DNA of 64,000 nucleotides from Companilactobacillus pabuli (GCF_014058425.1 NZ_CP049366.1:496001-560000); one strand, 5' to 3'; counted from the stretch's first letter, positions 45,966 through 55,291 are shown. Notes: generated from the letters alone by a model not told the origin. Translations and numbers: made by a program.

Positions 45966-48179
45966 TTAAGCGTTACGACGTTTGAAGTAAACAATTCCGG
46001 ATAGAAGTACTAAACCTAAGAAGGTAGCTGTCAAATTAGTTTTTTCACCAGTTTGAGGAAGCTCGCTTGAACTGTTAGAACCGTTGTTAGTATCTCCAGG
46101 ATTGATTGGGTTAGTAATTAATCCGCCTTCGTTATCATTGTTGTTATTGTTAGAACCAGGATTTTCTGGGTCAACAATTACACCACCGTTGTTGTCGCCA
46201 TTACCATTACCGTCAGTATTGCCGTTTTCGTCTGGATCAGGATCTTTTCCTTCATTTCCATTACCGTCAGTTCCGGGTGTTTCGCCACCACCGGAGCCGC
46301 CAGTTAATTTAGGATCAGAAGTTTCAAGAGTACCTAATTCAATGTCACTATCAGTAATAGTAAATTCAATTTTTTCATGATTGATATCATAACCATCAGG
46401 AGCTTTAGTTTCAACAAAATAATAACTACCAGGGTTTAGATTATCAACTTTGATGACACCTTCATCATTAGTTTGGAAAACTCCTAGAGCAGTACCATCA
46501 GCATCGTAAAGTGTGTATTCAGCACCAGCAACACCAACTTTTTCTGTATCTAGTAAGTCAGCGTCATATTTGATCATTGAAGCACTAAAGTTACCGTCGC
46601 CACCAGTTTCTTTTTCGTTATCGATTGAAATAATTGCAGGTGCTTGAGTTTCATCATTAATAGTGAAGGTAATGTCCTTACTATTTAAGATGTACCCATC
46701 AGGAGCTTTAGTTTCTCTTAAAATATAATTTCCATAAGGGATGTTGTACATGTGACCGTAACCTAGTTGATCAGTTGTGATATGACCGATTACTTCGTTA
46801 GTATCAGCATCGATTACGTCGAATTCAGCGCCAGCTAAACGATAACCAGTTGCAGCATCAAGTTTTTGAATAATGATTGAACCTTCTTTGGAGCCAACAG
46901 GTTCATCTTTAGTCTCAACTTGAACAGCAGTCGTTGTTTGACCAGTGATTGTAAATGGAATTTCATTTGGATTTTGTTGGTAACCATCTGGAGTTGATGT
47001 CTCAACAAAGTAATAGTCACCAGCTGGTAATTTATCAACTGTAATTTGACCATTTGCATCAGTTACTAAATCTGATTGAATCAAAGTATCATTATTGGCA
47101 TCTTTTCTGTAAAGACTGTAAGTGGCACCAGGAATCAAAGTACTATTCTCATCGGCACTAGTTTTGGTTAAAACAACTGAACCATATTTAGTACCACTAC
47201 CGTTACCTGAATTAGTCTTTCCAGAAACGTCAGCTGAAGTATTACTTTCAAATTCGTTTGGGTTATTACCAGTCGTATTATATGAACCAGTCATACTGGC
47301 TTCGTTATGAAAGACAGTTCCATCCTCAGCTTGACTAGGATTTTCTAGTTTTGTTTGGAATGAGATAACAAACATTTGTGTACCAGTATCGCCAAAATTG
47401 ATTGTTGAAGGCATACCATTTTTGTCGTAAGTTACTGGGTATTTGTTAGTTACATCAGAACCTTTTGAATAGGAACCAGTGTTTTTGTCCACCCAACTAG
47501 CTTTTCTGATCGTTAATGAACCATCAACAAAATCCAATCCAGAACTAATATTTAAATCGTTAACGACTAAGTTCTTTAAATCTAATTCATTACGGTTAAC
47601 TAGTATGGACCAAGTAATGATTGAATCGCCGTTTTCATCCTTACCCAAAGTACCTTTTTTGGAAATATCGTTTTCAGAATTTTCCTTGATTTTCAAAGTA
47701 CTGTTTTGATCACCATTAACGGTTGGAAAGGCTACGGTATTATTTCCAATTTCAGTATTGCTACTGTTGATACCAATACCTTTATCAATCGTTAACTCCC
47801 CATTGAAATCATCGATATCTTCAGTGAAGGTAATTTTAATTTGACCAGATTCTGTTAAAATACCAGTTCCAATTACATTATTGTCATTGTCTGTAACACT
47901 AAATTGATCGCCAACTTCTTTAATGTAAAGTTCTTCTGGCAAATCAATCGTTAAGGTGTCACCTTTTTTGATGGATTCATGACTCAACTTATAAGTTAAA
48001 CCCACTGAATTAGTGTAATTATAAGTTTTGTTTTGATCAGTGATATAAGCCTCAGTCACCATGTCAGAACTAGTATAATCAGCCGCTTGAGCTTCACTAG
48101 GATGACTAGCAAAGACTAAGACGACTAGTCCTAATGCAGCCACAAAAGCAGCTAAAAAAGTGTGTAATTTTTTCCCCAT
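45966..48179 (-). CDS. LPXTG-anchored surface protein with three SpaA (prealbumin-like) domains
   Basis: A 737-residue cell-wall protein. Signal peptide 1-32 ends ASHPSEAQA. Residues about 35-320 resemble the adhesin/collagen-binding-type beta-sandwich head. Three SpaA/Cna-B repeats follow (about 328-418, 433-520 and 537-625). Each has an N-terminal Lys strand (VVLTKTSAD, IIIQKLDA, SMIKYDAD) and an E-box (YYFVETSTPDGY, YILRETKAPDGY, YYFVETKAPDGY), expected to form isopeptide bonds. A Gly/Asn/Asp-rich spacer precedes LPQTG (about 707-711), a TM helix and KRRNA. No sortase or pilin partner is adjacent, so it is probably anchored by housekeeping SrtA. Ligand unknown. Confidence 0.88.
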   Translation of the reverse strand: MGKKLHTFLAAFVAALGLVVLVFASHPSEAQAADYTSSDMVTEAYITDQNKTYNYTNSVGLTYKLSHESIKKGDTLTIDLPEELYIKEVGDQFSVTDNDNNVIGTGILTESGQIKITFTEDIDDFNGELTIDKGIGINSSNTEIGNNTVAFPTVNGDQNSTLKIKENSENDISKKGTLGKDENGDSIITWSILVNRNELDLKNLVVNDLNISSGLDFVDGSLTIRKASWVDKNTGSYSKGSDVTNKYPVTYDKNGMPSTINFGDTGTQMFVISFQTKLENPSQAEDGTVFHNEASMTGSYNTTGNNPNEFESNTSADVSGKTNSGNGSGTKYGSVVLTKTSADENSTLIPGATYSLYRKDANNDTLIQSDLVTDANGQITVDKLPAGDYYFVETSTPDGYQQNPNEIPFTITGQTTTAVQVETKDEPVGSKEGSIIIQKLDAATGYRLAGAEFDVIDADTNEVIGHITTDQLGYGHMYNIPYGNYILRETKAPDGYILNSKDITFTINDETQAPAIISIDNEKETGGDGNFSASMIKYDADLLDTEKVGVAGAEYTLYDADGTALGVFQTNDEGVIKVDNLNPGSYYFVETKAPDGYDINHEKIEFTITDSDIELGTLETSDPKLTGGSGGGETPGTDGNGNEGKDPDPDENGNTDGNGNGDNNGGVIVDPENPGSNNNNNDNEGGLITNPINPGDTNNGSNSSSELPQTGEKTNLTATFLGLVLLSGIVYFKRRNA

Positions 48180-48443
48180 TTCTTTTCCCCTTTCTATAGA
48201 TTACATAATTAATTATAAAAGAAATAATATGTTTAAAACAGGGTAGTGAAGAAAATTATTAATAAATTAATTTGAGCTTATAAAGCCTGATGAACGGGAC
48301 ATTATCCGCTCTCATCAATACCATATCTTGTGAAATTTTAGAAATTTATACAATATCTAGAATATAAGTGATATTATAGTGAATGTTGTTTTTTTAGAAA
48401 CTAAACTAATAGATAAATTTAATTCACTTATTGGAGGATAATA

Positions 48444-49091
48444 ATGATGATCGTATTGAGCGGCGCAATTGGAGCCGGTAAGAGTTCATTGGCTACGGTG
48501 TTATCAGAACATTTAGGAACAGAGGCTTTCTATGAACAAGTTGATAATAACCCAGTTTTGCCACTATTTTATAAAGACCCTAAGAAGTATGCTTTCTTAT
48601 TGCAAATCTACTTCTTAAACAAACGTTTTGAATCAATCAAGAAAGCTATGGTACAAGATAACAACGTTTTGGACCGTTCAATCTATGAAGATTCACTATT
48701 CTTCCATATGAATGCTGATATGGGACGTGCTACACCACAAGAAGTAAAAGTTTATGATGAATTATTGGCTAATATGATGCAAGAATTACCATACGCTGCT
48801 GCTAAAAAGGCTCCAGATTTGTTAGTTCACTTGGACATCTCATATGACACAATGATTCACCGTATCGAAAAACGTGGCCGTTCATATGAACAACCAGAAC
48901 AAGACCCAACTTTGCCAGAATACTACCACAACTTGCTTTCACGTTATGATGGTTGGTATGATGACTATGATTACAGTCCTAAGATGAAGATTGATGGGGA
49001 CAAGTATGACTTCGTTGAAAATCCTGAAGACCGTCAAAAGGTTCTTGATTTGATCGATGAACAATTACGCGTTCGTGGTACTTTAGACTAG
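48444..49091 (+). CDS. Deoxynucleoside kinase
   Basis: A 215-residue kinase of the dCK/dGK family. It has P-loop GAIGAGKSS (8-16), YEQVDNNPVLPLFY, DRSIYEDSLFF (the DRS motif) and IEKRGRSYEQ (lid Arg region). It phosphorylates deoxyadenosine/deoxyguanosine-type nucleosides for salvage. GGAGG lies 7 bases before the first of two adjacent ATGs (48444, 48447). Lactobacilli often carry paired deoxynucleoside kinases, but only one gene is seen here. Confidence 0.9.
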   Translation: MMIVLSGAIGAGKSSLATVLSEHLGTEAFYEQVDNNPVLPLFYKDPKKYAFLLQIYFLNKRFESIKKAMVQDNNVLDRSIYEDSLFFHMNADMGRATPQEVKVYDELLANMMQELPYAAAKKAPDLLVHLDISYDTMIHRIEKRGRSYEQPEQDPTLPEYYHNLLSRYDGWYDDYDYSPKMKIDGDKYDFVENPEDRQKVLDLIDEQLRVRGTLD

Positions 49092-49101
49092 TTAATTAAA
49101 C

Positions 49102-49128
49102 AGCCTAGATTAATTTCTGGGCTTTTTT
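49102..49128 (+). terminator. Terminator after the deoxynucleoside kinase gene
   Basis: AGCCTAGA (49102-49109) pairs with TCTGGGCT (49116-49123, one G-U) and is followed by T5. Confidence 0.75.
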
Positions 49129-49129
49129 G

Positions 49130-49157
49130 TTGCTTGCTAGTATAGGCAAAATAAGAT
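49130..49157 (+). promoter_or_regulatory. Probable queT promoter
   Basis: TTGCTT, a 16-bp spacer and TAAGAT, just upstream of the pseudoknot leader. Confidence 0.45.
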
Positions 49158-49168
49158 ACCCTATTAAA

Positions 49169-49213
49169 GGCAGTTTGCACTGGTAACCTGCTATGAAATT
49201 AAAACAGTGGAGG
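49169..49213 (+). ncRNA. preQ1-like pseudoknot riboswitch upstream of queT
   Basis: P1 is GGCAG (49169-49173) with CTGCT (49188-49192). The P1 loop contains CACTG (49178-49182), complementary to CAGTG (49205-49209), which runs into the GGAGG ribosome site (49209-49213). An A-rich segment (ATGAAATTAAAA) links P1 to the 3' strand. This H-type pseudoknot with an A-rich tail and sequestered ribosome site is the preQ1-I architecture, with a longer P2 than usual. The preQ1-II signature sequences are absent. Confidence 0.65.
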
Positions 49214-49220
49214 TTTTACT

Positions 49221-49715
49221 TTGAGTAATTTAAAAACAAGAGATATTACACAATTAGCATTGATTGCAGCTTTGTACGTAGCTGTGACGATTGCTCCAGG
49301 AATTTCAGCATTTTCTTATGGTCAAATTCAATTCCGTGTTTCCGAGATTTTGATGTTATTGCCATTTTTTAATCATAAGTATAGTTGGTCGTTGATCGTG
49401 GGATGTTTTGTTTCTAATATTTTCAGTGCTTCATTGGGAGTAGCTGATTTGATTTTGGGAACTTTGGCAACTGCTATTGCTTGTCTAATTATTACTAGAA
49501 TTCCTGCTGATAACAAATTTTTATGGGCCGTTCCAGTTGTTTGTGCCGTGGTCAATGGGATTATTGTTGGAGCAGAGCTTCATTTTATTTTGAAGTTGCC
49601 ATTTTGGCTTAACTTCGTCACGGTCGGCTTGGGTGAGTTGGTCGTAGTCGCAATCGGTGCAGTAGTATTCTATTTCTTGATGCAGAATCAAAGTTTCAGT
49701 AAATTAATAAGGTAA
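49221..49715 (+). CDS. queT: QueT-family queuosine-precursor transporter
   Basis: A 164-residue membrane protein with five or six TM helices of the QueT (COG4708) family. QLALIAALYVAVTIAPGISAFSYGQIQFRVSEILMLLPF is the family's N-terminal signature region, giving an ECF S-component for queuosine precursors such as preQ1. The start is TTG 49221 with GGAGG 7 bases upstream. That GGAGG is the 3' end of a pseudoknot leader, so translation is probably shut off by preQ1. No queuosine synthesis genes are nearby, which fits salvage. Confidence 0.88.
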   Translation: MSNLKTRDITQLALIAALYVAVTIAPGISAFSYGQIQFRVSEILMLLPFFNHKYSWSLIVGCFVSNIFSASLGVADLILGTLATAIACLIITRIPADNKFLWAVPVVCAVVNGIIVGAELHFILKLPFWLNFVTVGLGELVVVAIGAVVFYFLMQNQSFSKLIR

Positions 49716-49723
49716 GACGTGGA

Positions 49724-49750
49724 TGGGGGAAGTGATTCCTCCATTTTTTT
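49724..49750 (+). terminator. Terminator after queT
   Basis: TGGGGGAA (49724-49731) pairs with TTCCTCCA (49736-49743, one G-U) around GTGA and is followed by T7. Confidence 0.8.
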
Positions 49751-49793
49751 GTTATAATCTACTTTATAAAGTATTGTGAGGAGATGTGTTTAT

Positions 49794-50993
49794 ATGAATA
49801 TCGGAATTTTTACCGATACATACTTCCCTCAAGTTAGTGGGGTAGCTACATCGATCCAGACCTTGAAGAATGATTTGGAGCGTAAAGGTCATTCGGTGTA
49901 TATTTTTACGACGACTGATCCCAATGTTCCTAAGAATACGATTGAACCAAATATTTTCCGTTTGGCTAGTGTTCCCTTTATATCCTTTACTGATAGAAGG
50001 ATTGCAATTCGAGGAATGTTTCATGCTGTCGATTTAGCTAAAGAATTAAAACTAGATATCATTCACACGCAAACTGAATTCTCGTTAGGTATGATGGGTA
50101 AATTTGTTGCAAAACAACTCAAAATTCCATTTGTTCACACATATCACACAATGTATGAAGATTATTTACATTATGTATTGAACGGACATCTGTTAAAGCC
50201 ATACCATGTTAAGCAAATGACACGATTATTTTTAAAGAATGCTTCAGGAGTAGTTGCTCCTAGTAAGCAAGTTAAAGAAACAATGGACCGTTATGGTATC
50301 AAAGCACCAGTTTCAATTATTCCAACTGGGGTTGATTTGTCAGAATATACTAAACCGGTCAACGCTTCAGCTGTCCGTGAAAAATTAGGAATTGCTGAAG
50401 ATACACCGGTGATTTTGATGTTGAGTCGAATTGCTTTGGAAAAGAAAATTGACCATATGTTAAAATCAATGCCAGATTTATTGAAATATAATCCGAAAGT
50501 TATGTTGGTTATCGTCGGTGATGGTCCTGATATGGATGAGTTAGTTCAGATGAGTAAAGACTTAGGTATCAGTGATAACGTTATTTTTACTGGTGAAGTT
50601 GAGCATGATAAAATTTCACCTTATTATCACATGGCTAATTTGTTTGTTTCATCCAGTGATACTGAGTCACAAGGCTTAACTTATATTGAAGCAATCGCTT
50701 CTGGAACAAAGATCGTTGTTAGAAGTGCACCTTATACGGATGCTTTATTGACTGATCCGTCAGTTGGGGTTACTTTTAGTGAAGATGACCAATTGGTGCC
50801 AAAAATCAAAACTTATTTGGAACATCCTAATTCTTTTGATGACCGTGATGCTCGTAAGAAGGTTCTCTACGGCATTTCATCAGACGGATTTGGCAATTCA
50901 ATACTTGATTTTTATCGTCGTTCCGAAGACTACTTCATAAGAGAGAAACTTTCAGATTCATCAATTGATCCAGAGGAGTATTCTAATGATTAA
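49794..50993 (+). CDS. GT4 glycosyltransferase, diacylglycerol glucosyltransferase type (BgsB-like)
   Basis: A 399-residue glycosyltransferase family 4 enzyme beginning MNIGIFTDTYFPQVSGVATS, the same opening as Enterococcus BgsB and related alpha-glucosyl-diacylglycerol synthases. The C-terminal nucleotide-sugar site is SSSDTESQGLTYIEA with the EX7E-type glutamates. It would add the first glucose to diacylglycerol at the inner membrane face. ATG 49794 is chosen over GTG 49776, since GAGGAG lies between them. It overlaps the next gene by 8 bases, giving an operon of four. Confidence 0.82.
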   Translation: MNIGIFTDTYFPQVSGVATSIQTLKNDLERKGHSVYIFTTTDPNVPKNTIEPNIFRLASVPFISFTDRRIAIRGMFHAVDLAKELKLDIIHTQTEFSLGMMGKFVAKQLKIPFVHTYHTMYEDYLHYVLNGHLLKPYHVKQMTRLFLKNASGVVAPSKQVKETMDRYGIKAPVSIIPTGVDLSEYTKPVNASAVREKLGIAEDTPVILMLSRIALEKKIDHMLKSMPDLLKYNPKVMLVIVGDGPDMDELVQMSKDLGISDNVIFTGEVEHDKISPYYHMANLFVSSSDTESQGLTYIEAIASGTKIVVRSAPYTDALLTDPSVGVTFSEDDQLVPKIKTYLEHPNSFDDRDARKKVLYGISSDGFGNSILDFYRRSEDYFIREKLSDSSIDPEEYSND

Positions 50994-52020
50994 AATTAAT
51001 ATGTTTTCATCAGCTGATAAAGTAGCCGGACAAGGGGTTGGCAGTGCCTATAAGGAATTGATCAACTTGTTGAAAGAACACTTTAGTGATGAATTTGAGG
51101 TCAAGATCAATGATTACTCAAAGAGTGATTTGAGCCATTATCATACGATTGACCCACAATTTTACGCTTCGACTTTTTCAAAGAAGAGAGGTCGTAAGAT
51201 TGGCTATGTGCACTTTTTACCAGAAACTTTAGAAGGTAGTATCAAATTGCCTAAGCCAGCTCGTAGTATTTTTTATAAATATGTCATCAGCTTTTACAAA
51301 CGTATGGACCAAATCGTCGTGGTTAATCCAACTTTTATCGATAAGTTGGTTGCACATGGATTGGACCGGGACAAAATTAAGTACATTCCTAATTTTGTTT
51401 CAACTGATAACTTTTATGAAAAAACAGCTGAAGAAAAGGCTGAATTTAGAAAGAAAATTGGTATTCCAGAAGATAAATTCGTTGTTTTTGGCGATGGTCA
51501 AGTCCAAGAACGTAAAGGAATCGATGATTTTTACAAGTTAGCACAGACTAATCCTGATATTCAATTTATTTGGGCGGGTGGTTTTTCCTTTGGTAAGATC
51601 ACTGACGGTTATGACCGTTATAAGGATATGATTGACAATGCGCCTGATAATATGAAATTCACGGGAATAGTTGATAGAAATGATTTAGTAAATTATTATA
51701 ATATTTGTGATTTATTCTTATTACCTTCTTATGACGAATTGTTCCCAATGTCAGTCTTGGAAGCTTTCAGTTGTGGTGCACCAGTCTTATTGAGAGATTT
51801 GGAATTGTACCGTGCTATTATTGATGGCTATTATCAAAAAGCTGATGGTTTTTCTGATATGAATGCCTTTATCAACAAAGCTAATCAGGATCGTTCTATT
51901 TTGGATGGCTTTAAGAAAAAGTCTAAGGAAGCTGCCAAACAGTACTCAGAAGAAAATTTGAGTAAAATCTGGTATGATTTCTATACGAGTCAATATAAAA
52001 TTGCTAAACAGGGTAAATAA
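50986..52020 (+). CDS. GT4 glycosyltransferase, glycolipid second-sugar transferase (BgsA-like)
   Basis: A 344-residue GT4 enzyme beginning MIKINMFSSADKVAGQGVGSA, matching the opening of Enterococcus BgsA. The acceptor-side half contains YVHFLPETLEGSIKLP, and the donor site is PSYDELFPMSVLEAFSCGAPV with EX7E glutamates. It should extend monoglycosyl- to diglycosyl-diacylglycerol, the anchor for lipoteichoic acid. ATG 50986 follows GAGGAG and overlaps the previous gene by 8 bases. In lactobacilli the added sugar may be galactose; the sequence does not say. Confidence 0.8.
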   Translation: MIKINMFSSADKVAGQGVGSAYKELINLLKEHFSDEFEVKINDYSKSDLSHYHTIDPQFYASTFSKKRGRKIGYVHFLPETLEGSIKLPKPARSIFYKYVISFYKRMDQIVVVNPTFIDKLVAHGLDRDKIKYIPNFVSTDNFYEKTAEEKAEFRKKIGIPEDKFVVFGDGQVQERKGIDDFYKLAQTNPDIQFIWAGGFSFGKITDGYDRYKDMIDNAPDNMKFTGIVDRNDLVNYYNICDLFLLPSYDELFPMSVLEAFSCGAPVLLRDLELYRAIIDGYYQKADGFSDMNAFINKANQDRSILDGFKKKSKEAAKQYSEENLSKIWYDFYTSQYKIAKQGK

Positions 52021-53063
52021 TGAATAGAAAACACATAGCAGCATTATTTATAATGCTAGGATTAGGAATTGGTATTTTTTGGTGGGAAGCCAAAGATATT
52101 AATTTCAATTCTTTAGTTTCGACCTTTAAAGGGTTAAATTATTTCTGGCTTGCGGTGGCATTCTTATCGATTTTGTTATCGTATGGCGTTGAAGCAATGG
52201 TTTTACATACCTTATTGAAGAGAAAAGGAGAGCGTAAGTTTGGTTGGTGGGAGATGTATCGGATCCCATTGATTCAGGCTTTGTTCAATGCAATCACGCC
52301 TTTTTCATCTGGTGGTCAGCCAGCTCAATTGATTGGTCTGATGCAATCAAAAATTGATGGCGGACGTGCTAGTTCAATTTTATTGATGAAGTTTGTTATC
52401 TATCAATTAATGGTACTGGTAAATTTCATTGTTGCGATGTTAGTCAGTTTTAAGAGTGTGGCACAACATTTTTCTGGATTGGCAACTTTGATCGTCTTTG
52501 GAATGGTAATTCATGTTGCGACGATTTCTTTCTTGTTAATGATCATGTATTACTATGATTTCACCAAAAAAATGGTACAAATTGTGTTGAAACCGGTTTT
52601 ATTTTTTCTCAAAGAGGAAAAACGTGATAAAATTTTACAGTCAGCTATGAGTAGTATTGATAGCTTTTATAATGAGAGTTTAGTTTTGAAACGTGAGAAG
52701 AAAAAAGTTCTCAAGGCTTCTTTACTGACAATCTTGCAGCTATTCTTGTATTACTTCGTAGTTTACTTTGTTTTACTAGCACTAAACTGCGACCATGTGA
52801 ATGTTGTTGATGTTTTAGTCATGCACATCATGATCGTTATGATTGTCTCAATCTTCCCAATCCCTGGTGGATCAGGTGGGGCAGAGTTCAGCTTCAAGAC
52901 GTTGTTTGCTGGATTTATACCTTCTCCTTCAGGTCTCGTTTTGGGTATGTTTTTATGGAGATTTATTACGTATTATTTGGGGATGTTCTTAGGGATTATT
53001 GCTGTTTCGAAGAAACCGAAAATTGAACAACAAGTTGCTAATAAATCTATGGAGCGAAAATAA
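52020..53063 (+). CDS. UPF0104 / lysylphosphatidylglycerol-synthase-TM family flippase-like protein
   Basis: A 347-residue protein with about eight TM helices and no soluble synthase domain. It has the family motifs NAITPFSSGGQPAQ (about 88-101) and FPIPGGSGGAEFSF (about 279-292). Relatives include the membrane half of MprF. The start shares its A with the preceding TAA, and its own stop shares a base with ltaS, so it is locked between the glycolipid transferases and LTA synthase. Moving glycolipid across the membrane is the natural guess, but it is inference. Confidence 0.8.
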   Translation: MNRKHIAALFIMLGLGIGIFWWEAKDINFNSLVSTFKGLNYFWLAVAFLSILLSYGVEAMVLHTLLKRKGERKFGWWEMYRIPLIQALFNAITPFSSGGQPAQLIGLMQSKIDGGRASSILLMKFVIYQLMVLVNFIVAMLVSFKSVAQHFSGLATLIVFGMVIHVATISFLLMIMYYYDFTKKMVQIVLKPVLFFLKEEKRDKILQSAMSSIDSFYNESLVLKREKKKVLKASLLTILQLFLYYFVVYFVLLALNCDHVNVVDVLVMHIMIVMIVSIFPIPGGSGGAEFSFKTLFAGFIPSPSGLVLGMFLWRFITYYLGMFLGIIAVSKKPKIEQQVANKSMERK

Positions 53064-55129
53064 TGAAGCGTATTACTAAAGGTATTTCTAATTTTTTAAA
53101 TACTAGGCTGGGTTTTGTGATCCTGGCTGTATTTTTATATACTCTTAAAACCATTTATGCTTATGAAACTAAGTTTAACTTGGGTGTTAAGGGTTCGATT
53201 CAAACATTCTTGATGATCATCAATCCAATTCCAGTGATGCTGTTATTGTTTGGTATCTCACTGTATATGAAAGGTAGAAAATCTTATATTTTTCTACTGA
53301 TTGTTGATTTCTTGGATACGGTCTGGTTATTCTCGAATATTTTGTACTATCGAGAATTCTCTGACTTTTTAACTATGGTACTTATTAAAGGTTCAGGTTC
53401 AGTTTCCAATAACCTTGGTAAAAGTATCATGGGTATTTTGAAACCAACTGATTTCCTAGTCTTTACTGATGTTATTATTCTGATATTATTGTTGGTCTTT
53501 CACGTCATCAAGGTTGATATTAGAAAACTTAATTGGCGAATTCCAGTGTTGGTCAGTTCTTTAGCAGTATTGCTATTTGGAGCTAATTTGACTTTGGCTG
53601 AAAGTGATCGTTCACAGCTGTTGACAAGAACTTTTGATAATAACTATATCGTTAAATACTTAGGACTAAATGTCTTTAATGTTTATGATATGGTCAAAAC
53701 TACTAAGACAAATGCGGTTAAATCTCAAGCTAAGAGTTCAGATATTGACTCGATTGAGAAGTACATGAAGAATAATTACGTGCAGCCTAACGTCGAATAT
53801 ACTGGTGTTGCTAAAGGTAAAAACGTCTTTATTATTCATTTGGAAAGTTTGCAACAATTCATGATTGACTTTAAGTGGGATGGTGAAGAAGTAACTCCTA
53901 ACTTGAATAAGATCTATCATGAAGACGACACACTTAGTTTTGATAACTTCTTTAATCAAGTTGGACAAGGTAAAACTGCTGATGCTGAGTTGATGCTAGA
54001 AAACTCACTCTTCGGATTGCCAGAAGGTTCAGCTATGGTTACCGATGGTACGACAAATACCTTCCAAGCAGCTCCAGCTATTTTGGATCAAGAGGCTGGT
54101 TATACTAGTGCTTCATTCCACGGGGATGTTCCTAGTTTCTGGAATCGTGATAATGCCTATAAGTCATGGGGATATGATTACTTCTTTAGTTCAGAGTACT
54201 ATAAGGAAAAGAAGAGTTATAACATCGGTTATGGTATGAAAGATAAGATTTTCTTGAAGGATTCTGCACAATATATTGAACAATTGCCACAACCTTTCTA
54301 TGCTAAGTTGATTACTGTTACGAACCACTATCCTTATACATTGGATAAGAAGAATCAAACTATTTCTAAGACTGACACTGGTGATAGTACCGTTGATGGT
54401 TATGTTCAAACTGCTCATTATTTGGATCAATCAATTGGTGAATTTATGAATTGGTTACAAGAAACTGGTTTGGATAAGAATAGTATGGTTGTTCTATATG
54501 GTGATCACTATGGTATTTCTAATAACCACAATAAAGCTATGGCTAAATTGACTGGAATCAAAGGCTTCAATAGCTTTAATGATGCTCAATACCAACGTGT
54601 ACCATTTATGATTCATATGGATGGCCTAAAAGGTGGTATCAATCATACTTACGGTGGTGAAATCGATGTTCTACCTACCTTGTTGAATTTATTGGGAATT
54701 AGTAACAAGAACATGATTCAATTTGGTAGTGATTTGTTATCGAGTGAGCACTCGCAAGTAGTGGCATTCAGAAATGGTGATTTTGTCACGCCTGAAGTAA
54801 CTAAAGTGGGTAGTACGTATTACAACACGAAGACTGGTAAAGTGGATAAGAAGATATCTTCTGCCGAGAAGGCTAAATTATCGAATAAGGTAACGACTGA
54901 GTTGTCATTATCTGATCGTGTAATTAATGGAGATCTTTTAAGGTTCCATAAGTTACCAGGATTTAAGAAGGTTAATACTAAAGACTACTCATATAAGAAG
55001 AGTAAAGCTTTGAAGAAACTCAAGAAAGCACGTACTAAGAATGGAACAAGTCTATTAGCACAAAACGACAATAAGTCGATGGTTGACTTGTATCAAACGG
55101 ATGCGCCTGAATTGAGCTCAGACAAATAA
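53063..55129 (+). CDS. ltaS: Lipoteichoic acid synthase family protein
   Basis: A 688-residue protein. Five N-terminal TM helices (within 1-185) are followed by an extracellular sulfatase-fold domain. Catalytic Thr305 lies in VGQGKTADAEL. Metal-site residues are in HLESLQQF (Glu261), HGDVPSFWNRDNAY and YGDHYGI. It polymerises glycerol phosphate from phosphatidylglycerol onto glycolipid. It ends with a Lys-rich tail beyond the core domain, somewhat longer than Staphylococcus LtaS. It is the last gene of the operon and is followed by a terminator. A sibling primase-type enzyme cannot be excluded. Confidence 0.88.
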   Translation: MKRITKGISNFLNTRLGFVILAVFLYTLKTIYAYETKFNLGVKGSIQTFLMIINPIPVMLLLFGISLYMKGRKSYIFLLIVDFLDTVWLFSNILYYREFSDFLTMVLIKGSGSVSNNLGKSIMGILKPTDFLVFTDVIILILLLVFHVIKVDIRKLNWRIPVLVSSLAVLLFGANLTLAESDRSQLLTRTFDNNYIVKYLGLNVFNVYDMVKTTKTNAVKSQAKSSDIDSIEKYMKNNYVQPNVEYTGVAKGKNVFIIHLESLQQFMIDFKWDGEEVTPNLNKIYHEDDTLSFDNFFNQVGQGKTADAELMLENSLFGLPEGSAMVTDGTTNTFQAAPAILDQEAGYTSASFHGDVPSFWNRDNAYKSWGYDYFFSSEYYKEKKSYNIGYGMKDKIFLKDSAQYIEQLPQPFYAKLITVTNHYPYTLDKKNQTISKTDTGDSTVDGYVQTAHYLDQSIGEFMNWLQETGLDKNSMVVLYGDHYGISNNHNKAMAKLTGIKGFNSFNDAQYQRVPFMIHMDGLKGGINHTYGGEIDVLPTLLNLLGISNKNMIQFGSDLLSSEHSQVVAFRNGDFVTPEVTKVGSTYYNTKTGKVDKKISSAEKAKLSNKVTTELSLSDRVINGDLLRFHKLPGFKKVNTKDYSYKKSKALKKLKKARTKNGTSLLAQNDNKSMVDLYQTDAPELSSDK

Positions 55130-55133
55130 TATA

Positions 55134-55157
55134 AAGCATTGGAGATATTGTCTCTGA
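55134..55157 (+). terminator. Terminator after ltaS
   Basis: AGCAT-T-GGAGA pairs with TCTCT-G-ATGCT around TATTG with an internal mismatch; T6 follows. Confidence 0.65.
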
Positions 55158-55262
55158 TGCTTTTTTGTTTGCTTTGGTAACGAAATAGAAGGGTATAATT
55201 AGATGATGAACTAGTATATGAGCTATTTTTTGAAAAAAATTCAACTTTTTTGTAAAAAAGGG

Positions 55263-55291
55263 TTGCGCACCTCTATTCTAATTGGTAATAT
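55263..55291 (+). promoter_or_regulatory. Possible far-upstream rrn promoter
   Basis: TTGCGC, a 17-bp spacer and TAATAT, preceded by an A/T-rich run. It is weaker than the two tandem promoters downstream. Otherwise 55160-55380 shows no gene. Confidence 0.3.

Noticed and set aside
49141-49220. A preQ1-II (COG4708 RNA) riboswitch
   Set aside because: The expected conserved preQ1-II sequences and its extra hairpin were not found; the pairing fits preQ1-I-type topology better.
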